Source of the DNA: Moniliella sp. 'wahieum'
Lineage: Eukaryota; Basidiomycota; Moniliellomycetes; Moniliellales; Moniliellaceae
DNA length: 64,000 nt
Direction: 5' to 3'
NCBI GenBank assembly: GCA_003971905.1
Contig: RSEE01000030.1
Span: 72,001-136,000 of the forward strand
In this document: piece by piece, positions 57,846 through 64,000 of the stretch
How the letters are laid out: every line of letters starts with the position of its first letter
Numbering within the stretch: the first letter of the stretch is position 1
Translations under genes and position numbers: made by a program
The notes under the pieces: generated by a model
The model's database searches: none
The model's input: the letters and a program-made list of their open reading frames with translations, nothing else
What the model was told of the DNA's origin: nothing

Positions 57846-58979
57846 ATGGCCGGCCCAAATACTGCATCTTCCACGCAGCCACCCGACCCGCGGCCCTGCG
57901 CCACGCGGCCTCGGACAGTGTGCTGGCGGTGGTGCGCCTCCGCTGCGTCTGTTGTCCTCCTTGCCCGAATGCTGGGGCCATCGTGGCGCATCCGGTGCGT
58001 TCCCCGAGAACACCATGGCTTCATTTGATGCCGCCGTGCGGGACGGCGCGGATGGGATTGAGACGGATGTGCACATTACCAAGGACAATGTGATTGTCGT
58101 TCCACGACTCGGTTCTGGGTCGTACGACGAATGGCTCGGGCCAAATCTCGGCGCAAAACTATGTGGGTGGGATTGACCAAGTTCGCACGGTGCAAGAGCC
58201 CGTGCAGAAGATTCCGACGTTCAATGAGCTGTGCGACTTTCTCATGCTCCCTGAAAACCGGCACGTCAAGGCCAACATTGATGTCAAGCCGGACAACAAC
58301 CCCGGACCGGCTGTTTCGTCTGATGAAGGGTGTGGTGAGCCAGCATGAGGGCTATGAGACGCAGTTGGCACCCCGCCTGGTACTGGGTCTGTGGCATCCC
58401 AAGTTCATTGCCTCTGCCATTGAGCACGTTCCGACCCTGCGCCGCATCCACATTGGTGGCAGCCCCTCCAAGGCACGCAAGTACTTCTGGCAAGGGTGTG
58501 ATGGCTTTAGCATGTCCTTTGCCTCGCTTGTCGGGGCCGAGGGCCAGCGGTTTCTGCGTGACGCTCAGGCCGAGGGGAAGCACGTGTACGTCTGGACCGT
58601 CAACCGACCCGATGAGATGGTCGAGGCAACTCGATGGGGTGTCAATGCAGTTTTGACGGACAATACCGAGCTGTTCCAGCGCTTGCGCAACGAAATGAGG
58701 CAAGACTTTGCCAAGATTTACCACCGCAACGTGCCCGCCTTGTTCCGCTGGACCACTTGGCAATATTATGGAGTGCCGCAGTTCCTCATCCAGCGCAACT
58801 GGCACGCCGACGCTGAGAAGCGGGCGGGGAGACGTTTGACGAGGCCCAGGCTCGTGATCACCAACGTTCCACTACGCTTCCCCCGTGCCGTCGGAGGATA
58901 CGTGCATTGCCACCCCCCCTACCAAAGCGATTGCCGAGACGGAGAGCCGATGCCCTCGGTCGAGCCTTTGCAGCACTAA
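57846..58979 (+). CDS. Glycerophosphodiester phosphodiesterase-domain protein, Pgc1-like
   Basis: Similar to yeast Pgc1, a phosphatidylglycerol phospholipase C. The start MAGPNTASSTQPPD at 57846 precedes the GDPD core GHRGASGAFPENTMASFDAA, with the first catalytic His, and DGADGIETDVHITKDNVIVV with the metal-binding Glu and Asp. The second His is in HDSVLGRTTNG, reachable after one base shift at about 58100. IPTFNELCDFLMLPENRHVK, ANIDVKPDNNP and LVLGLWHPKFI follow, and HVYVWTVNRPDEMVEATRWG then VNAVLTDNT closes the barrel as in Pgc1. A C-terminal stretch (RNVPALFRWTTWQYYGVPQF) could associate with membrane. About 375 residues. The frame also shifts near 57910 and 58300. Whether the stop at 58979 is the true end is unsure. 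Confidence 0.85.
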
Positions 58980-59450
58980 CCCCTCACCCCTTCACCTTTT
59001 TCTATAATCCCACTCTCTCCCCCCCCCCTCACCCCGCAACCTACAGTCCCTTTATCCCTCTTTGTACTCTATACCAAATCTCTCTCGATTCCTGTCCCTC
59101 TCCAGCAAAAGCGCATGTACTCTTAGCTGCTTCTCCCACCCAGAATGCTTAACAATCTCACGCGCTTTGCCACTATGGCTGCAGTAACCCAGGCTGATTT
59201 GACTGTCAGATGAGCCCGTCACGGTCGAAACGGGGCGTAGTACACTGTGCCTTTTTTATGCAAGTGCTACTTCAATTGGCTTCACCCCCCCTTTCAGCCC
59301 ATCATTATCTTACGGTGCGACCTATCTTTCTCTTTCATCTCAGCCGATGAACTGTCTGTTCCGTTGATCCCACTGGGGCACAATGGACTTGCAAAAAGGA
59401 TACATGTGTCCGTCCATCTTGGTGGCTTGTGGTGGCGACAGGGAAAAAAA
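58980..59450. other. Intergenic between Pgc1-like gene and tRNA-Val-like sequence
   Basis: CT-rich 3' region with no supported gene. Confidence 0.4.
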
Positions 59451-59538
59451 TTGATCGAACCCGGGACCTTACGCGTCTCAACGAGACCTGTTGCTCCAGG
59501 ATGTGAAGCGTACGTCATGACCACTAGACCATCCGACC
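59451..59538 (-). pseudogene. 3'-truncated tRNA-Val(CAC)-like gene with intron
   Basis: Read on the minus strand: acceptor GGTCGGA (59538-59532), D arm with GTC/GAC stem and AGTGG loop, anticodon stem TACGC/GCGTA, loop TTCACA giving anticodon CAC at 59505-59503, a 26-nt intron in the canonical position, and a T arm that begins CCCGGGTTCGATC. There the match stops: the expected CCGGG and TCCGACC are missing, and AATTTTTTT follows. A and B box promoter elements and a T-run terminator are all present, so a short transcript could be made, but not a normal tRNA. A local assembly error is the alternative. Confidence 0.65.
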
Positions 59539-60079
59539 GTGATGCTTTCCGTCAACTTCCGCTTACACATACCTCGCGGAGCCCACTACTACTCTCTCAC
59601 ACAGTTTTCTTCACCAGCCAAAGGCACGGCCAGTAGCAAAAGAAACTCGCCCGCGTGAGCATCGCTTCGATCGAAGCCATGCGACTGGGCAAATTGGTTA
59701 CCTGTGCGCGAGGGACGGCAGACGTTATGGAAGGGAGCACCTATTGACTGTACGATGCAGGCTGTCCAAGCAAACAATGAGGCAAAACCGAGGTACTCTT
59801 TGATGAGAAAAGGGCAAGAACTATCGATTCACCAAGCCAGCCTAGGGATGCGAGAGGAGGAAATGTAATGCTGCACTGAGGATGGGGAGGAACAACAAGG
59901 AGGGTAGGGGGTAGGGGGGTAGGGGGGTAGGGGGGTAGGGAGGTGGGGACGATTTTAGTGAGGGCGCTCAGGCGGGGCAAGGAGCGAGAGGGGATCTGCT
60001 CGAGCGGGGCTCAGTTCACCATCCAGCACCAACGGCGACACGGACGGAGTCGTGATTTCTTGTGGCCTGGGCGCGCGGA
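59539..60079. other. Intergenic with G-rich minisatellite
   Basis: No supported gene, but the phosphatase C-terminus may extend to 59955 in another frame. G-rich repeats lie at 59901-59947. Confidence 0.4.
59901..59947. repeat. G-rich short repeat (about GGGGGGTA)n
   Basis: Six G runs of three to six bases separated by TA, with unit lengths of seven to eight. It can form a G-quadruplex. It is near the phosphatase 3' end and is not the fungal telomere unit TTAGGG. Confidence 0.75.
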
Positions 60080-61892
60080 CTACGAAGCAGAGGCGAGCCA
60101 CCGAGCTCGGCAGAAAACGTTCGGCGGTGCAGTTGACGTCGGAGGGAAGGGGAGTGTGGTGGTGCCAAACGCACGCGCACACGGCGGGTCCTCCGACCCC
60201 GACCCAGGACCCCCAGGTACAGTCGCAGCAGCTCCCTGCCGGTTCAGCGCAGGGGAACAGCCGGCCAAACCTGCTACAACTGGCGATTGAGGTAGCAGCG
60301 CACTGCCTTTACGCGCTGACACAGCTTTGGGCGAAAGCGGTTCGTCCGCCACGCCGTACGTAGGCGTGTGGACCCGTAGTGGAGATGGAGGGGGGCAGTG
60401 GGGGCTAGAGAGGGTGGTCTTGCCCCGGTCATGGACGGCAGGGAGGAGCGAAGTGCGTGCGGGGTGGTACTGATGGCAAGCCCGTCGTTGGCCGTAGGAT
60501 TGGCAGGAGAGACGGGTGGTAGGGTGGAGTGGGGAGACACGCCAGCTTGGCGGGCGGACAGGCGGTGGGGGTGTAGCAGAACACCGATCAAGCTCTGGCG
60601 AAAAATAGATGCTAGCGGGGGAAGTGGTATGGGTAAGGGACAAAGGCGAGTCCTGACACGCCTCACTGCGCCCCGGCCCCAGACCAGGTGTGGGGGGTGG
60701 GCCAGGGTAAGGCGTCGACGCCGGCACTGGTGCGGGTACTGGCACTGGCACAGATGCGACGGCCGTCAGGGCTGTTAGGTGACGTTCCCATTCGACCAGC
60801 TGGTATAAAAGCGCACAGTTGGGCGAGATGGCTGGGGAGGCCTCCTTGACACGCGTATACGCGTCATGCATGCCCCGTAACGAAGCCAACAGGGCTGGAT
60901 GATGACCCAGCGCAGCCGACTGCATCACATAGGCAATCACTGCTGTGGCCGAGCGCGAGATGCCTAATTGGCAGTGAACCAGCACCGCCGGCTTGGATGG
61001 CGCCCGGTCGACGAGATGGGTGCCATGTTCAACTCGGTGCTGGCCGGCCTGTGAGGAGGCCCTGGCCATCAACGGCCAAGCCCAATCCAGCAGCAATTAC
61101 CCCGCACGCAGCTGAGAACCCCCCTTGGGGAGAAGCCAGGTCTGGTTGATCGTGCGACCAGGGGAGAAGCACACACTGAATGGGCCATGGCAGGGATGAA
61201 GATGGGTCAGGAGGAATCGTGGCTGTGCTCGTGCCAGCAGGAAGGGGGCGCCGCTTCTTGTGGAAGGAGGCGTAACTGATGCGCGAAGGTTGGGTGTGGA
61301 AGCTGCAAGGCGAAGAGGGGTGTGTGGGCTGCGCGGTGGCGTGGAGGAGGTGGGGGAAAGAACACAGACACCGGGTGGTGGGTGAAGATTGGATGGGCCA
61401 GTTGCTGTGGCTGCGGGGGAGGTGCAGGACGTGGATGTCAATACGGGGGGGAACTGGCACTCGGATGCAACGGTAAGGATGGTGGTGATGCCGCAGCGCG
61501 CAAGGACGGTCGGGTCATGTGCTGTCTGCTCGCCGGAAAGAAAGAGGCGTGGGAGGATCTGGACTGGGCCGGACGCATATGCGCTAGCGGCAAGCGCAAG
61601 AGATGCATCCTCTCCTGCGTCGATGGAAAGAGCGGGCGGGGCGAGACGACCAAAGGAGGAGAGATTCCAGCTGTGGCCAAGGGAGCCGCAAGCGGGGCAT
61701 GGCTGCTGATCCCAGGCGCCAGTACGAGGCGGGGCGGAGCACGCCGGCGGCGAAGCCCTGGGAGCCTGGTGGACGAGTTTGTGCCAGGAGGGGAAGGGGC
61801 CGAAGGGGAGCTGGGACTGGCGCGGGGATTGGGCGTAGGGACGAGCGGAGAGGGGCGGCGTGAAGCCCGCGGGTGGGCGGGGAGTGGGCAAG
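60080..61892 (-). CDS. Dual-specificity protein phosphatase (MAP-kinase-phosphatase-like)
   Basis: A Cys-based tyrosine/threonine phosphatase. The catalytic loop VLVHCQLGISRSATAVIAYV (about 60990-60930) fits HCx5RS with nucleophile Cys and Arg. Upstream are VQILPRLFLSGEQTAHDPTV and CGITTILTVASECQFPP (about 61555-61450), the normal entry strands, then IDIHVLHLPRSHSNWPIQ; downstream MHDAYTRVKEASPAISPNCA and LLYQLVEWERHL complete the domain. A region of about 300 bp between the strands and the loop is probably intron plus a short exon. The N-terminus is Pro-rich with QPCPACGSLGHSW, a possible metal-binding CxxC. The C-terminal tail is Ser/Pro/Thr-rich, low complexity, and shifts frame. Start and stop are both unsure; an alternative stop is at 59955. 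Confidence 0.78.
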
Positions 61893-63930
61893 CATCGGCG
61901 CCAGGACAGAAGGGCTAGTGGGGGGGGGGACAGAGAAGGTGAGGAGGGGGGTGATGCTCGTGGCCGGGGCGGCGGTGCTCAGGTGGGGTGTGGCGGATGG
62001 GAGGGTGGCGGCGTTGCAGCCTGCGGGAGCTGGAGCGTGCTGGCGCACTGCCGGAGGGAGTTGGGGTTGCGTTGGAGTTGGAGTTGGAGTTGGGCTGTGG
62101 CAAGCGCCGGTGATCACGCGCAGCGAGGTGGGCCGGGAGGAGACCGCCTGAGTGCGTGGTGCGGCAGGGGCACGGCGGCAGCCTGGGCACATTGCATGCC
62201 TTTGGCCGGGCGCTGTGCGCTGTCGCGTGCTGCAGACGTGCTGCAAGTGTGCGGCAGCAGCGCGGCGGCACATGCCTGCATCCCGAACATCCTACACGGG
62301 GCCGCTCTGGCCGGCGCATCATCGACACTGCCTCGGCTGCTGGTGTTCCTCGTCTGCAATCACATTAATCACAGATCCCAGACTTCTGACGTGCGAGCGC
62401 TGATCAGATCATCGATCATCATCACTGGTATCATCGGTCACCAGTCACCGATCACACCTTCGGATTGCCCCCCAAGAGTGCTGGTGCTGAGCGGCTAAGC
62501 GCTGAATTTGCTTTTGAGACATGCGATCTGTGACATGTGACATGTGGTTACTAGGTTACTACCTAGTGGCTAGTGGCTAGCGGCTACATCACCCACGCGC
62601 TGCCATCGGGAGCGGTTGGTTGAGCTGGGTTATGTCCACGGGTATCCAGTTTCCGACTTGCGTTTCTCTTCTGTCGCTATTTGATGGCACCCCATTCCCC
62701 CATACAGCCGCTAGCCAAGCAATTACTCATCATGCGGCACAGCAGGCAGCTCCAGGCGGCCACCCATCCCACAGACAGTATAGCTTTTGCCACAGCGCAT
62801 TCTAACAGCAGATGGCTGCTCTCCATCCACATTGCTCGGGGATATGGATCAGTAAGAGGAAGGTAACCGCTAATTAAAGACGAGCAACCTGGAACCCACT
62901 GCCCCTCTTCCGCCACACTGCCAAGGTCTGCAAGCACGAACCAGGGGATAGAGTCCGATGGCCACTCTGTGGTGCATCGGTAGCCTGCGACACCGCCACG
63001 CCATTGCCACGCCCTGCTCCACATGCAGCGCCACACACTGTGCCTTAGGCCTTAGGCCTTATGCGCGATGCCCTGCGATGCCTTGCGATGCCTCGTCGTA
63101 CATTCCGCCCATTCCGCCCGCCTCTTGATGTTCCACATTCAATGAGGCTTCACACCGTCGCCCCCTGCCACGCCCACCCCCCAGCCCCCATTAGCCACAC
63201 AATGGACTCCCACAGCCCCCAGCACAAGCTGCACCAGGGGCACTAACCATAACCCTTTCAGGACGTTTGCAATAGTCCGCCGGCACCTGCATGTTGCTTT
63301 CCGCACAGCCTTTGAGGGTTCTAATATATAATCCACATCCATGCAGGCACTACCCGCTTTCTCCCCGCCATTGTCATGTGCGACAGTGTCATAGACTACC
63401 AACGGCACCTGTCTGACTGAGTAGGGCGTGGTGAAAACCGATTCGTAAAGTTGCCGTTGGGAAAGGGAGGGAGTCCAAGGTCCTGTCAGAGGCGGGGGGA
63501 AAGGCAAGATCGTTCGTGGGAGGAAACAGAAAGCATCGGGCACAGAGACAGAAGCAAAAGGAAAGGGAAGAGCGAGAGACACAGGATGCAGAATTGGAAA
63601 CTGGAGCGAGCTTAGTCATTCGGTGACAAAAGGTTGGCTGCCCTTCCATTGGCACTGGCCTTCACATTGGCCGCAGCCAGGTGAACTATCACACTACATG
63701 TGATGAACATCAGTATCGCTATGCCGAACGGCCGCTATGTCTATGCTCAAGTCCTCAAGCCCGACTGATTAGGGGATGATCCTCTCAATGCCGCGTCAAG
63801 CTTCAAGGCGCTCAACCATGCGCTGTTCACATTGTCTTCTTTTGACTGTTAGGCTGATGGTACTGGGCTGGCCTTTGTGGCGCCAAATCGTTCTCATGAA
63901 TTCTCGGATTTACCCTGTCTCGCCGTCGGT
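61893..63930. other. Gene-poor right end
   Basis: No supported gene over 2 kb, although the phosphatase N-terminus may reach into the left 200 bp. Words seen: GATCAGATCATCGATCATCA near 62402, GTGGCTAGTGGCTAGCGGC near 62567, and TAGGCCTTAGGCCTTA near 63044-63060. Confidence 0.4.
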
Positions 63931-63987
63931 TCACTTGGGCAGTGTCACCTCTTTCTCGTTGATGCGGCGACACAGTTCCTTCAGAGC
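63931..63987 (-). CDS. Last exon of an unidentified gene running off the right edge
   Basis: On the minus strand, CTGTAG at 63993-63988 looks like a 3' splice site; the following 18 codons read ALKELCRRINEKEVTLPK and end at TGA 63933-63931. The text looks coding (charged, amphipathic) but is too short to assign a family. The rest of the gene would lie beyond 64000. Confidence 0.35.
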   Translation of the reverse strand, partial: ALKELCRRINEKEVTLPK

Positions 63988-64000
63988 CTACAGAGAGACC

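Noticed and set aside
59901-59947. Interstitial telomere repeat
   Set aside because: Unit is about GGGGGGTA, not TTAGGG, and is short and irregular.

Overview
The window is nuclear DNA from a fungus. It is GC-rich, with short introns (about 58-130 nt, 5' sites mostly GTACGT, GTATGT or GTAAGT), pyrimidine-rich leaders, and fungus-specific genes (Kei1, Dal5-type and YAT-type permeases, Ivy1-like, CAF-1 Cac2). Base composition and low intron density suggest a basidiomycete, possibly of the smut lineage (Ustilaginomycotina). That placement is inference, and nothing here fixes a species.

Left part (1-12 kb): CAC2 and a GPATCH1-type splicing factor diverge from a 215-bp promoter. They are followed by a GATA zinc-finger regulator, an intron-containing tRNA-Gly and an aldehyde dehydrogenase. 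Middle (12-38 kb): a 3.9-kb gene-poor stretch, an amino-acid permease, a small unknown protein carrying RxLF and KEN motifs, then six genes on the plus or minus strand: KEI1 (sphingolipid synthesis), a MATE transporter, a secreted S53 peptidase, an SFT2-like Golgi protein, CPA1 (arginine synthesis) and a Kelch-BTB protein of LZTR1/Ral2-like layout. Right part (38-64 kb): a 4.5-kb gene-poor stretch, a class III aminotransferase, a Dal5-type transporter, a broken DHHC acyltransferase relic, an Ivy1-like BAR protein, a DENN (LCHN-type) protein, a partial inverted copy of the Dal5-type transporter interrupted by a candidate solo LTR, a Pgc1-like phosphodiesterase, a truncated tRNA-Val-like gene, a dual-specificity phosphatase, and the last exon of a further gene at the right edge.

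Nearly every protein gene needs one or more single-base corrections to read through, often at short homopolymers. Because this affects all genes, including housekeeping ones, I read it mostly as residual sequence error rather than decay. Coordinates of starts and stops are therefore outer limits, and given residue numbers are approximate.

I did not find a new multi-gene system. The most informative structures are the inverted transporter duplication with its nested insertion, the RxLF/KEN protein, the DHHC relic with an 8-bp duplication in the active site, the truncated tRNA, and a set of short self-complementary words confined to the gene-poor stretches.
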